NCBI GenBank assembly: GCA_037127255.1 | Contig: JBANSL010000013.1 | Span: 26,383,688-26,447,687 of the forward strand | Length of the DNA stretch: 64,000 bases | Reading direction: 5' to 3' | Origin: Persicaria tinctoria | Taxonomy: Eukaryota; Streptophyta; Magnoliopsida; Caryophyllales; Polygonaceae | Shown here: positions 48,560 to 60,979 of the stretch, piece after piece | How the letters are laid out: each line of letters opens with the position of its first letter | Numbering within the stretch: the stretch's first letter is position 1 | The notes under the pieces: generated by a model | What the model saw: the letters and a program-made list of their open reading frames with translations, nothing else | The model's database searches: none | Told to the model about the DNA's origin: nothing | Made by a program: the position numbers and the translations under genes

Positions 48560-49050
48560 CTAATGACTGCAAATGGTGCCCCCGCAGATACATCATGTCT
48601 TCCTTCGGTAGTTGGGCAAGTGGATGTCCTGAGAAATACCCATGGATTGGGGGGGGGGGGGAGAGGATTCCCCCGTGGTACGAGCAGGTTTGTACATCCA
48701 TTTATTATCCTTGTAAACCTGTTTCTGTTTGTTCAAAAGATGCTTATGTGTGGTGACTGTAATGTGCAGGAGAGGGACTTGTATGTTGAGCGCAGCTCCA
48801 GTAATGTTCCGTCTGGCGACGAGAACATGCCCCCACTTCAGGAGATTCCTCAGGATACCCCCCCCCCCCGCTCCAGAGGACCCCAGGATTCAGCAGCCGG
48901 AGGACATCGCGATGGACCTCACAACCAGGGTCTTCGTAGCTGAGGCAACGGCTCAGAGGACTGCTGATGAGCTGGAGAGGGCGAATGCACTTAACGAACA
49001 GCTGATAGATCAACTCGCTACCCTCTCCAACCAATCCGTGCAAGTCTAGG
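48560..49050 (+). other. Coding-like fragment inside the composite element
   Basis: Overlapping frames give a Pro-rich stretch and then an Ala/Glu-rich helical tail (TRVFVAEATAQRTADELERAN, heptad-like, ending LSNQSVQV at 49049). A run of 13 G (48649-48661) and 12 C (48858-48869) shift the frame, and may be sequencing or true slippage sites. A CAG acceptor-like site precedes the 48770 part. No family is recognised; it could be a captured or transposon-encoded exon. Confidence 0.3.
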
Positions 49051-49879
49051 GGGAGCTACTTGGCGCAAGGTCCCAGTTGGAAACCCAGAAATGGATGTTC
49101 CTCGCCAAGACAGCTTCAAATTTCATGAACACAACAAACTAATCAACATGCCCATAGCAACTTCAAATTTCATGAATGCACACAAATTTCAGCGGAAGAC
49201 ATACCTAGGAAACTCCGACGAGCGCCACGGGTCTCTCGGAAGAGGGATCTTCCGCCGACAGGAGAGGGACGTCACGGTATGCGGTTGAGCGAGGGGGCTT
49301 CATCATGGTGTTGCTGCCGATACTCACCGGGCTCTTCACGTCGCAGCAGCTGTGGATCCTCGTCGTCGGAAATCGCCAGGCAGCATCACCGTCTCGTATG
49401 GGAGCCAACGATAGAGGCGCCTGAGAAATCGCGAAGTGATTTTGTGAGGAAGGAGGAGGGGTATCAGTTTTTTATTTCAGGGGCATTAAAGTAATTTTGT
49501 TACTTTAAAATACATCACAATCCCCTACCTACCAAACACCTTTTAGGAGATTTCCGACATCCATAATCTCAATTCCCAAAATCCCATTAATCTACCAAAA
49601 TAATCTCCATCTCCTAAAATCTACTGAAATCCCCATAATCCCCATAATCTCCATCTAGTGCCAAACACATAAGTATCAATAAACCAAATCTAGGTTTTCT
49701 AAATTCAGCTACTCAAGTAAAATTATGTGGTTAACCCTAGCACAATAGTTAGACCATCCGCAATCATAAGGCTAGGTTACCTTTTTTTCGTATTTTTTCT
49801 CTCCTCCTATTCTATTTTGACACCTTATTTATTTTTTATTTTAAATAATTTTTCACTTTATCAACCTTTTTCTTTAAGA

Positions 49880-52800
49880 TTTTGATTTTTTTTTTTATAA
49901 AGTAAAGATTTGAGTGGGATCGGGCCCTGTTGGACCACCATCCAAGGGCATCCTTACGGATGAGGACACACAAAGTCGAGTCGGCGAAGAGGTCCTGTGT
50001 GGATGTTGTATGGAGGAGACTTACAATCCTGTCGACGGTCGAGTTGATCTCGCGGAAGACGTGCCCGAATTGTACCCTTTCAAATTGTTGGAGAAGGAAC
50101 ATGGTGTCAGCAATCAGCATCTCAATCTCCCATGGGCAACTCCACCTTCTTTGCAAGCAGTTGATGATGGTCAGACTGTCACCCTTAATCAGGATACTCG
50201 ACAGGCCAAGTGTTTTCGTCTTGGCGATGCCACAATTGATGACTGAGTCGTGGTGGTCCCTGATAATGTAACCTGCAGAAGTCTCACCCGATGGTAGTTT
50301 GGATCAATCAAAATTGATTTTGAACGATCCATCAACCGTTTTACTCAATCTCAGATTTCTTCTTTTCCTTGGTTCCTTTGTTCGTAGTTTCTGATGATGT
50401 AGAGGCTCATCTTCAAAGGTTAACTTATAAGCGGCCCAGTTCTTTAGTTGGTGGATTGTATAATTTTCCATATTATGGATCGATGTTGTGTTTTGGTTAT
50501 TGAATATATTTTGATTCATGCGTGTCTATAAGCACCATCATGTCATCGCTAGTCTCCCTTTTTGCTCAGGATTGAGTTTGTTGAATATTTCGCAAATAAT
50601 GTTTTTGATCAATTTGTTTTTGGTGTCGATCCTTCGAATTACTATTTCAATTTTCGGGTCAATTTTGTGGACCAGTTGTAGCATGTGGTTGCATTCTGAA
50701 AATAGATGGGATGGGCTTTCATCCGCCCTATCACACAATGAGCATGTTAGAGGACCATAAATGCCTTTGTTTGCTAGTCTAGTCTTAGTTGGGATTCCGT
50801 CTTGTGCAAGCTTCCAAATGAAATTTTTAACTTTTGGAAACGTGTCTAGGTTCCATATCCATGTCGTACTGCTAGTTTCTTCTGCGTTTTGCCTTGTGAT
50901 GTGCTCTAAGGCAGATGTCATAGTAAACCATCCGTTTTTGCTTGGTTTCCAATAGAGTCTATCTTCTATGTCATGTTCTGGTATGTAGATGTTCTTGATT
51001 TTGTTAACCATATCCATCGGAAGGATATTGGATAGTTCATCAATATTCCATTTCTTGTTGGTATCGGATGTATTTTTCCGCTTTGTCATTTTCATTGATT
51101 GTGGAGTTGGGATGTTGTCTCCCCTTTATTGGCTTGTCGTCTAGCCAGATGTCCTTCCAGAAATTGATTTTTTTTCCATTTCCTATTTACCATATTAGTC
51201 CTTTACATAATTCTTTTTTCAGTTCCATTAGTTTTGTCCATTATCAAGAGGCATTACCTTTTCTTTGGTATTCAAATAGTGGGGTTTCTTTCAAATATTT
51301 TTCGATAACCAATTGGACCCAGGGGTTGTAAGGTTCAGCTAAGATTTTCCATAACAATTTCATTTGTAGTGCTTGGTTCATATCATTTGTTTTATGTATT
51401 CAAATTTCTCCTAATCGTTTCTGCTTGCAAACCTTGTCCCAACCAATAAGGGGTGAAAAAAATTGTTCTTTGTTCCAAAAGAAACACCTATTTATTTGGT
51501 CAAGTTCTGTATGAATTTTGGTAGGGAGCATGAAGTTTTTTTGCATAATGTAATTCGGCTTGGCCGCCAGGTTTGATCTTATTAGGGTTACTCATCCCTC
51601 TTGTGATAGTGTTAGCTTTCCATTTCGTGAGTTGTTGTCTGGTTTTGCATACTGTCTCTTCAAATGTGGTTTTGTTGTCCCGACCATTGATAATGGGGCA
51701 TCCAAGGTATTTATCAAGTGTTGTCTAGTTGTTTATATGGATCGTACTTTGTATCAACTGTTTTTTATTGTTTGAGACTTTCGGGGTGGTTTGGAAGGTC
51801 GATTTATAGAAATTGACCTTTTGGCTTGATATGGCACAGTAGTCGTCAATAGTATTTTTCACCACTCGGCACGAGTCTTGGTTTGCCTTTGCGAAAATCA
51901 TGATATTGCCCTCAAAGGAGAGAAAGGGGATTTTGATTCCCAGTCTAGATATTTTGAATCCAATGGATTTATCTATCTGGTTGCAAATAGCTTGGAGTTT
52001 TCTTGCTAAAATTTCTTCTCCTATGATGAATATATAAGGAGAGAGTGGGTCTCCTTGTCTGATTCCTCTCTCTGATATGAAAGGGACAGTAGGTCCATCA
52101 TTAACCAAGACTGAGAAGGAGACAGTCTTAACACATTGTTCAATCCATCTCCGAAATTTTTGGGAGAAACTAAATTTTTCCAGAACTTTGAATAGGAACT
52201 CTCATTCCACTCTATCATATGCCTTTTCCATATCTAGTTTGACGACAATCCATCCATTTCCGCTTCTACTTTTAAACAAGTGAAAAACACATAGGCTATT
52301 AGGATGTTGTCTTGGATAGCCCTTTCCGATACGAAGGCCCTTTGGAGGGGGTGAATAATCTTTTTTAGAATTGGTTTCATCCTTTCTGCAATGATCTTGG
52401 CTATAGCTTTGTAGATCATTGAGCATAAGCTTATTGGTCTAAAGTGGTTAATACTTGTTGGGTTGTCACATTTTGGGATCAATGTGATAAAGGTATGGGT
52501 GATTTGTCTTAGGATTCTACCACAATGGAAGGACCCTTTGATTGCCTTTATGATGGATGGGCCTATGATATCCCAGTATGTCTAGTAGAATTATGTTGTC
52601 ATTCCATCAAGACCTGGGAATTTATCTTTTCCAATCGAGAAAATGGCATTTTTTATTTCCTAGTTCGATATCTTTTCAGTTAGCTTCGAATTGTCATCAA
52701 CGGTGATTTCTGTGTTAATGAGTGAGAGGTATTCATTTAAAAGGTTACGATTGATGGGTTGCATCTTAAACCTTTTTTCGAAGTCGTTTTTTATTTTTCT

Positions 52801-53130
52801 TCTAATATTTTCTTCTCCTGTGACTAGTGTGTCATCTGTTGTTTGAATTTCTTTTATGATTTTCCTATTTCTCCTTCCCGATGACATTCGGTGGAAATAG
52901 CATGAATTTGTGTCAGTCAGTTTGAGATGTTTTGTTTTTGCTCGTTGGCTCTAATACATTTTATGGTATGATAAGATTTTCTCTCGTTTATTTATAAGTT
53001 TGTTCTACTTTTGGTTATCGTTTCATTCTGGGATATTCCGTTTCTGTTTTGTAAATCGATGAGTGAATCATCGATTGCTTTTAATTGACGGAATATATTT
53101 CCAAATGTTTTCTTATTCCATTCTTTAGTC
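49880..53130 (-). pseudogene. Degenerate, 5'-truncated LINE ORF2 with RNase H
   Basis: On the minus strand: linker (52887-52660), RT with NHFRPISLC and AIQDNIL (52482-52202), RT palm (52108-51725, RQGDPLSPYIF), zf-RVT region (51095-50538, FIWKLAQDGIPTKTRLANKG), and RNase H end (50519-49910, KINFD; FGHVFREINSTVDRI). The catalytic F/YADD position reads SFEGN, so both aspartates are lost. Many stops and frameshifts. The endonuclease is missing beyond ~53130, and a T-run near 49889 marks the A-tail. It is the same type as the LINE at 16.4-20.8 kb. Confidence 0.85.
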
Positions 53131-53690
53131 AATCACTAAGTATGTGTGTTTGTACCAATCACAATGTTATTAGTTAAATAAAAATATAAAAATAAATAAA
53201 ATATTATATAATCATATTACAACTTCATTTTTCCGTTTCAATTAAACCACGGGTATTTAATAGAAATTAAAACAAAAATTGTAAAATATTATATAATCAT
53301 CTAGAAACAAACTAGTTGAAGAAAGTCTCAAATCCAAAACAAAACAAAATAATTTATGAAGAAGTCCGAGAACAATTGAAAACTAGAATAACATTAATCC
53401 GGTGAATAGTGTCTTCACTATCTTCTTTTGGATGGGCAAAATCTGAAAAAGAACAAAAATAATTATGAATTACAACTCAATAATTGCTACATAATAATTT
53501 ATATGCACATATAAATATAGTATCTGTTGCCATTTTCCTTCCCTGTACAACATGTAAACATAAATTTCAACTAAAAAAAAGAATGATCAAATAAAAAATA
53601 CAAGTAATCAAGCTTTAGGTAGAATTCATACATACATCAGTACTCCTCGTCGGCATCCTTCTCTTCCATGTCATTTGTTAAGGCATGGTA
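53131..53690. other. AT-rich intergenic sequence
   Basis: No gene or repeat ends recognised. It lies between the truncated LINE and the 3' end of the hAT pseudogene and may hold part of the hAT element's 3' flank, but I find no terminal inverted repeat. Confidence 0.3.
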
Positions 53691-53697
53691 AAAAGAA

Positions 53698-56600
53698 CTA
53701 ACTGATTGATCTAAACAAAGAAATATACAAGCGATCATTTCGATTCCATATATAAAGATGATCAAAATACAAATGTAAATTGCTAAAATATTTTAAAACA
53801 CATTTAAGACTAAGAAAGATATACGAACCTTCATCTACAAGTTCTGACCAAAGCCAACTTTTAGTACACAACAATGGCTTCACGATCTCGAAAGAGAGTC
53901 GACTACAATGAGTTCTCAAGATTCTCCCACTAGTACTAAATGCCGATTCGGAAACAACACTTGTGAGAGGTATAGCTAAGATATCTCTAGCCATCCTTGC
54001 CACAATAGGATACCTACTTTCATTTGCCTTTTACCATTCCAGTATATCAAAATTTGGAATCATAGGATGAAGCCTCTCCTCAAAATACAACTCAAGATCA
54101 TTTTTAAGAGAATTTTCCAAGTTTTTCGGTTGAAGACATTGAGTGAAGACATCATCAAATCGAACAATATTTCCAACATTAACACTAGTAGATGAAACAT
54201 GATGACCAAGTTGAGAAGCACCAGCACCACTTTCACCATTGTTTCCCTTTTCTCCCTTGTACTTTTTTTCATACTCCAAATGAATTTCATCACAAATCTT
54301 TTTCAACTTTTCAGCTTCCTTACCTTTATAAATCTCAAAGACTCTATTTTTGTACCTTGGATCCAACATCGCAGCAACTCCCATTATTCCATGTACTACA
54401 AGCCAATACTTGTCAAACTTGTCCACCATCTTTTTTGCCATACGTCGTATGGACTCTTTTGGATCATCTACCCATTTAGACTGTAACACCCCCTTTTATA
54501 ACCCAAGGGAATGCCACAGCGCCAATGATTACGCGGACTTTAATGTCTTTGTAACCACCTTAGGCTTATAGGGACATGCAACCATGCTCCCATAAACAAG
54601 ATGATAATATTACATACTTAAATGCAATATAATTAAATCGCGGAAGACTTTAAATGAAACAAATAACTAAGTATACAACAATCTCGTTACAATTTGTCTT
54701 GATAGCAGATACAAGATAATATTTAAACTATTGAATTAAAACAACGGTAAAATACTAAAATATTTGAAGATGATTCCAACTCACATTTCCAACCTTCGAC
54801 CTTGTAGTGCTTTATCTAAACCTGTGGAAACCAGCCATCCAAACAAAGGACGGTTAGTTCGCGAGAACTAGCAAGTGACGGCACGAAAGCAGAGACAACT
54901 TTGGATTCAAGTGACCATGAAACGGTAAGAATTAAATCCAAATGAGATTTGAATATTTGAAGTGAATTGGCTAATTTTGTAACCCGACCCTCCTATGACA
55001 CGGATAACCCGTAAGGCTTGAGTAAGAAAAGATGTATTAGGAATCATATCTCGATTACGGAGGGAATATGACATAGCTTGAAACAAATTATGATTACTAC
55101 CCATTACATTATTAATACATTATTTATTATACTGTCTAAAACTAAGTATTGGTTCAAAAGATACTCGATGTGGCCCAAAATCGACCCAGAGGGCAGGACT
55201 CTTCCGGAGAGTTTTAAACCGCGGGCTGAGACAGTCGATTAAGGGTTGATCTTGTGTCCCCCAATACCTAGTTCAAACCATGTTTGTTACTTGTACATTA
55301 TTCTTCACTCACTTACTCACATGATATGCATTTTACGTCTTTTATCTTTTTATCGACTATTACCGGTCCCACTCTGTCTATAGTGGATAGCGACCTACAA
55401 CCATTGGTTGTGTAACACCTCGCATGGAAGTGTAGTTTCATGAAACCTTAAGACCGAGGAGTAACGGCCCCGACCTATACTTTACTCACACTTCATTTTA
55501 CCATTTCACACTGCTTTTCGTTGATTGATTGACTACTTTACTTTACAATTCTTCACATTACTTTACGATTTTAAATTTATGATTCACATTGCTTTTGATT
55601 GGTTTGGATTCGATTTAGTTTCACTCGCAACAACCGATCCTCACATTATTACTAATTATTTACAATATTGATCACAACGAAATAAACATAATGGATACAT
55701 AAAAGAAACATATCCATTTCTTAACCAATTAGCATGAAGGAACAAAATAATCATGCTTTAATAAAAAAAAAAGGTGGGTATCTATGTCATTATTATATAG
55801 CGACGTCGAATAATAACATTACCCATTTATACTTGCCAAATTCAAATTGACGGTTGAATAAATCACACAAAGCGGATGGATTGCAATTTATTTTAATTAA
55901 TTTGGCAAGCATTCCAACGGAAAGAAACAACTATAGACACGAAAGACACAAGTGAGCAGAAAGGCTCGGAAGGTCACTTGCCTCGATTTGGAGTTGCAAG
56001 CGTTGACGGTTGGTCGGATTCGAATTCTTCGGTAGCGGCGTATGGGTTGATGAGCCTCTGCGATTTAACGGAGTTGGAAGCAATTTATGCCCACATAAAA
56101 ATACGAGTTAGAATCTGGAATTTTAGAAAACTGGGAAAGGGCATATTTTGACAAAACCAAAACTTAGGAAGGTTTTCTGTAATTACCCTCCTTCAACCTT
56201 CAATCCGATACGTCTTCAAGCACAGGAGCTTTCCGGCGAGGCTTCCGACGCACTTCGGCAAGATCCTGGCGGCGGTACGGCTCACGGCGGCGCACGAGGC
56301 TGGCGGCTACGGCTTCCTGGCGGCTGAGCGCTCCTCCGGGTGGCGGCTGGTGGCTCCGGCAACGTCGGACGAGGGCTACCGAGTGGCTCCAACGAGGAGA
56401 CTCGAAATTGGGGGTTTTGGATTCGGGATGATTTTCTGATAACTTTGTGAAGGGAAACGGTGCTAGAGGCGTTTAGAATGCCATGGAATAGGTTGAGAGC
56501 TCGGAGATGGAGAGGAGTGGTGATGGTGTGCTTCGAAAGTGATCCCGAAAGAGGTATTTATAGTAGAAGGATTTGGGGACGAATTGAATTAAAATAATTC

Positions 56601-58801
56601 CACAAATCGATCAGATAATCACTCTTAACGCTATCCCGATCCTCAATTTGGTGAGATTCGGCCTGACTGAAGCGGATTGGGGTGATTTTCGAAATTGGAG
56701 ATAAGCTCGTTCGGTTGCGTTTTTATACCGAATCACAAAATTGGTTACATAAATCTCATCTATAACGAGTAGGGAACATTCTAGAAACAAAATCGTTGAG
56801 TTTCGGGCGAGATTTGAGGGAGGTAAAAAATCACCCAATTTCAACAGTGAACGCAGGCGGGAGGTTGAAGAAGAAGCGGTTCAGTGAACCCGGTTCACAC
56901 ATTTTCTTTTCTTTTTTGATGGTTCGGTTCAAGTAAACCCAAAAGAAAACCGGTTTAGCCTTTACTTATTTATAATATATACATATACCTATATTTATCC
57001 GAAAATTTTATTTATTAAAATTCTACACAGCTTAAATAATAAAATAATAAAATATTTACTTTAAATACATTTTATTTTATGCAACAATGGTTTATTATCA
57101 CCTTATATTACATATATATATTTTACGGAAACTAAAATAAGTTATAACGATAAATCTCTCTTTATTTGAATAAAAATATGCAAACTTGTTTTAAAATAAT
57201 ATGACTTAAAATAAATAACTTATTTATTAAATTTCACTTAAGCGAATAAAAATGAATGTGTCAAAATAGTTACAAACTTTATATACATTTAACTTCCAAA
57301 AATCATTATTAAGTTCAAAAATAAAAGAACTTTTATATAAATATATATTTCCTTAAAAAATAAATCCCCAAAAATACTTTGGGGTATTTCATAGACAAAG
57401 TCCACTTAATCTCCATCACATGAGGAAAGAAAAGGTTAGCCGTAGGATATTTGCTACTAGAAAATAGTTCAGTCGAACTATGAAACAATCCCAATCTTTC
57501 ACATATATCTTTAGCCAACTCTCATTCATCATAGCTAGGCAAAGACTTGTAAGAAGATTCACGTTGCATCAAACGAGTAAATGCGGGCCTATATAATAAA
57601 GTTGTTTGCAACATCAAATAAGTCGAATTCCATCTCGTCTTACAATCTAAGATCAACCTTTTTGAATAAGTTATCCCTAGATGTCGACAAGATTCCTCAA
57701 ACCTCTCCTCCCTCTTTGGAGTTGCCCTCCAAAATGCAACACTATCTCTGAGTTTTTTCAATCTCACTTGCCATCACATCCATTCCGTCTTTCACAATCA
57801 AATTAAGAATATGTGCAGAACAACGCATATGATCATGGTCTCCTCTAAGAATAAGATGGCTCCTATCAAGTTTTTCTAAAAGAATATTGATAATAGCATC
57901 ATTTGTAGAACAATTATCCAAAGTAATAGTAGATAACCTCATATCAAGGTTCCAATCTAGAATGGTAGCAATCAACACCTTCGATAATTCCTCCGTTGTA
58001 TGGGGACATGGCACATATGCAAACCTACAAAATTTTGCAAAAGCTTTAATTCAAATGCTTATTAGGAAAATACCTAATAGAATCCTTACTTAATTAAGAT
58101 AAAAATCATACCTTATTACTTGACTTTGTAGTTTCCAACTTGAATCAATCCAATGTGCAGTTATCACCATATATCATTTCCGCTGATTTTGGGAAGTCCA
58201 CATATCCGAGGTGATTCCAACTCTACTATCATTGTTGGCCACAAAATTCATCATTTTCTTCCTCTCATGCTCAAAAACTTTGTGAATATCACTCTTGAGG
58301 GTATTCCTACTGATTATTGCAAATTGAGGCTGAAGACTGGCCACGAATCTCCTAAATCCCACATGATCCACTACTAATAATGGTTGCTCATGCAAAACAA
58401 CAAAGTTTGCCAATTCTCTTCTAGAGACCTCTTGATTAAACTCTCTAAAAACAAGCTGTGATTTCCCCTTTTGAGACAATTTGCAAGACCAATTTCTTTT
58501 GAGAAATGGATTTTGCCTCATGACATTTACGCATCACACAACTTTTATAGTGATCATGCAAATGCTTAGTGCCATTTCTTGACTCCCCTCCTAATTTCTT
58601 TGAGCAATACTTACAAATAGCTTTTGCCTTACCATCTATCATTTGTAATGTGAAATGTGACCAAACAGTAGATGTCATTTTCCGCTTTTTTCCCAACGTT
58701 AATCCATCCTCATCTCCTTCGGTTGTGTCTTTATCAGCGGTATCAAGAGGAGTATCAGGGGGTTGATCAAGAGCGGTTGCGGGCAAATCTTTAGCACTCA
58801 T
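53698..58801 (-). pseudogene. hAT-family transposase (BED finger, Zea Ac/SLEEPER type), broken
   Basis: From the N-terminus on the minus strand: BED zinc finger (58700-58560, WSHFTLQ, CKYC, HLHDH), then SRRELANFVVLHEQPL, DHVGFRRFVASLQP, ITSDMWTS (58450-58190), TLDNCSTNDAI and CSAHILNLIVKDG (57930-57790), TRWNSTYLML (57640), then LFHSSTELFSSSKYPTAN (57480). After a solo LTR insertion follow GIMGVAAMLDPRYK (54380) and the dimerisation domain (MARDILAIPLTSVVSESAFS, 53995-53900). Frameshifts near 58500 and 57745 and stops near 57520 and 54028 inactivate it. A likely intron lies at ~58130-58030. hAT transposases cut and paste DNA; some plant relatives became host genes, but this copy shows no sign of that. 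Confidence 0.88.
54482..57391. mobile_element. 2.9-kb solo LTR inside the hAT transposase
   Basis: The segment runs TGTAACACCC...GGTATTTCA (TG...CA, plus strand) and is flanked by an exact 5-bp duplication TAGAC (54477-54481 and 57392-57396). Removing it and one duplication joins the hAT frame cleanly (EIKWTLS to KWVDDPKES). No gag/pol or second LTR is inside, so it is best read as a solo LTR left by recombination. Its length and TGTAACACCC start suggest a Ty3/gypsy element with long LTRs. A GC-rich patch lies at 56210-56400. Orientation is not determined. Confidence 0.82.
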
Positions 58802-59305
58802 ATTGACCTAATAAATATTTCAATATAAACTACTAAAATTACTTGTGATTCAAGAGACAAAATAGAAAGATAAGGGGAATTTCACAACCAACATCATAAA
58901 AATTCATAGATCAAAGATCTAAAATTGTGAAAGGTATAAGTGCAATTACTTACCGAATCGAATCTCAAATTCTGATATCAGGGTGAGAGACGAGTGGACA
59001 CTAGGGCCTGAGCACTATTTCGTTGAACACTTACAGAGAGCAAATTGAAAATCTTAGGGTGAACTTGAAAGAGAGAAGATGAACCGACGGAGTAGAGCAA
59101 GAGTAATCAAACTTATCGGCAGTTCGGCACAAGTACCTGCAGAAGGTAGGGAATGTGAAAGGTCAAAGGTCTTTTTTTTAAAAAAAAAATTGTGAGCGTA
59201 AAAATTGAATGCTAAGTGAGGGGACTTTTAGAGTTTAGACTTTATTTAGTAAAAACATTTCAACTTGATAAAAAAAAAGTACAAAGATTCCAAAATACGT
59301 TATTT
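58802..59305. other. 5' flank of the hAT pseudogene
   Basis: AT-rich with a possible leader and intron for the hAT transposase (minus). No second gene is seen and no terminal inverted repeat was found. Confidence 0.3.
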
Positions 59306-59310
59306 TACGA

Positions 59311-59313
<3 letters not shown>

Positions 59314-59379
<66 letters not shown>
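59314..59379. repeat. (ATT)n microsatellite
   Basis: About 22 uninterrupted ATT units. Confidence 0.95.
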
Positions 59380-59841
59380 CTATAACTAAGTATTATTAAT
59401 CCATTGTAATACATATTATTTTACGAAAGGTATCCTTCTTACTTTTAGGTCTCTTATATATTCAATAAAATTTCACATTCATAATTTTTATTTTATTTTT
59501 TTCAATTCAAAACCTCATATCTTTTAAATTACTGCAGTTATAATTTATTATATCCATAAATATATAATTCTCTACATCTAAAAATATTTCTTGAATGTAA
59601 ATAATATTTTTAACCGACTTAGTGACTTGCTTTGCAAAAATATTTACAAATATTGATGCGATTTATAATACGTCTACAATCATTCGATCAAAATACTCAT
59701 TAGGAGTCATCGTTATATTACAATTTACAAAAATGTGAACTTTTAACCACAATTTAACAATTTCAATTTTTATATCCATCTCACACAAAATGTCATTACA
59801 TATATATATTCATATTTTTTTTAAATTATATATGTTAATAA

Positions 59842-59882
<41 letters not shown>

Positions 59883-59894
59883 TACTACTACTAC
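59842..59894. repeat. (ATT)n(ACT)n compound microsatellite
   Basis: About 13 ATT units followed by about 5 ACT units. Sequence between this and 59379 is AT-rich without genes. Confidence 0.95.
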
Positions 59895-60083
59895 GCCGTT
59901 TCAATTTACAAAAACGTTTAGTAAGACAATCAATTTGTCATTTAGGTTCATATTTCATAATAATGATGATCGTTGAAGTTTAGCAACTACAAATAGTCAT
60001 GATTCATGAACAATGATACTCCGTATGTAACAAACTAACAACCTAGGAACATATGAATTTTTGTTACCATATAATTAATCATA

Positions 60084-60112
60084 CTAGTAAGCATGCCCGT
60101 GCGATGCACGGG
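60084..60112 (-). mobile_element. Helitron 3' terminus (minus orientation)
   Basis: On the minus strand: hairpin CCCGTGCATCGCACGGG (60112-60096), then about 8 bases, then CTAG followed by T. This is the same terminal layout as the Helitrons at 13820 and 45691. The 5' end, which must lie at a higher coordinate, was not located, so the element's extent is unknown and it may contain the palindrome that follows. Confidence 0.6.
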
Positions 60113-60133
60113 ACATGTTTTAGTTAAGTTGTT

Positions 60134-60209
60134 TGTCCACTCTCAGGGGTAGTGCCACACACAAGACAAAGAGTTGTCTTGTGTGTGGCACTACCCCTGA
60201 GAGTGGACA
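60134..60209. repeat. Perfect 36-bp-arm palindrome
   Basis: Positions 60134-60169 (TGTCCACTCTCAGGGG at the start) are the exact reverse complement of 60174-60209, with only AGAG between them. The arms are GC-rich against an AT-rich background. A transcript from either strand would fold into a long perfect hairpin. Confidence 0.95.
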
Positions 60210-60214
60210 GAGAT

Positions 60215-60330
60215 AATCCCGTAAGGCTATCGCCTTCAAAAGCAACCCGTTGGTAGCTCAAGTCTCTGACAGTAATTAAGTCAAAGTAGAGAGCAAGGGC
60301 TACAACCCGCAAATGTTTTAGTAGGTATAA
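60215..60330 (-). pseudogene. Possible RNase H-like fragment
   Basis: On the minus strand a short frame reads ALALYFDLITVRDLSYQRVA followed by FEGDS, which resembles the plant RNase H (RVT_3) helix and strand with the (F/E)GD motif seen in LINE tails and host RNase H-like genes. It is short and has no partner domain, so it may be a captured piece in the adjacent Helitron. Confidence 0.3.
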
Positions 60331-60979
60331 CTGACTCGTCAAATGTAATTTGATTTACATGTTACTTATTTTTTAATTAATACTGTATTAAAGATAATCA
60401 AAATTGATGTAACAGATTCACAAATAAATACATGATAAAAGACACCAAAATATAAAGGGCAAAATAACTTTAATATCCGAATATTATATGATAATGACCT
60501 ACAAATATCCTAAAATGGTGAATACATTGTTTTATTTCATTTTGCCAAGATTGAATCCAATGAATTTGGATACCAACAGAGCAATTTTGCTATGAATCCC
60601 TATATGCTCTTTGAGCTTGGAATTCATACAGCTCACTGTGATGGGATTCACCACCAATCAAGGAAGAATTACCAATGGACAGGCCTTGCATGCTTCTGGG
60701 CAGCCCAGGAGATGGGATTCTATATATCTATATTCGGCGTTAAGGTCTCTCTTCAGAACCAAGTCATGGAAAATCCCTTTCAAATGACACCTTCTCCGTA
60801 ACAGCAACAGCATCAGCACATAGCTATCAAGATAAGGAAGGGTCGAAATTACCAGCACATAACAACATCTTCACCAATTGTATTGCGGGGGACAACCTTT
60901 CTAAATTTAATCAAAGTAAGTATTTGAACTAAATTCAATAGTAACCTGGGAAAAAGAATCCAGTGTCATCAAACAAACA

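Larger units (their letters stand above)
45613..49680. mobile_element. Composite DNA-transposon-like element with GGAGATT subterminal motifs
   Basis: The left edge (GGGTGTGTTCCGTAGCGG) and the right edge (GTGCCAAACACATAA) pair loosely as inverted termini. Both subterminal regions are packed with GGAGATT/GTGGAGATT motifs on the left (45640-45665, 47240-47330) and their complements on the right (49540-49660). The interior has GC-rich leader-like sequence (47380-47850), tandem repeats and a short coding-like piece. Family and exact ends are uncertain. A Helitron interrupts the left end. Confidence 0.45.
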
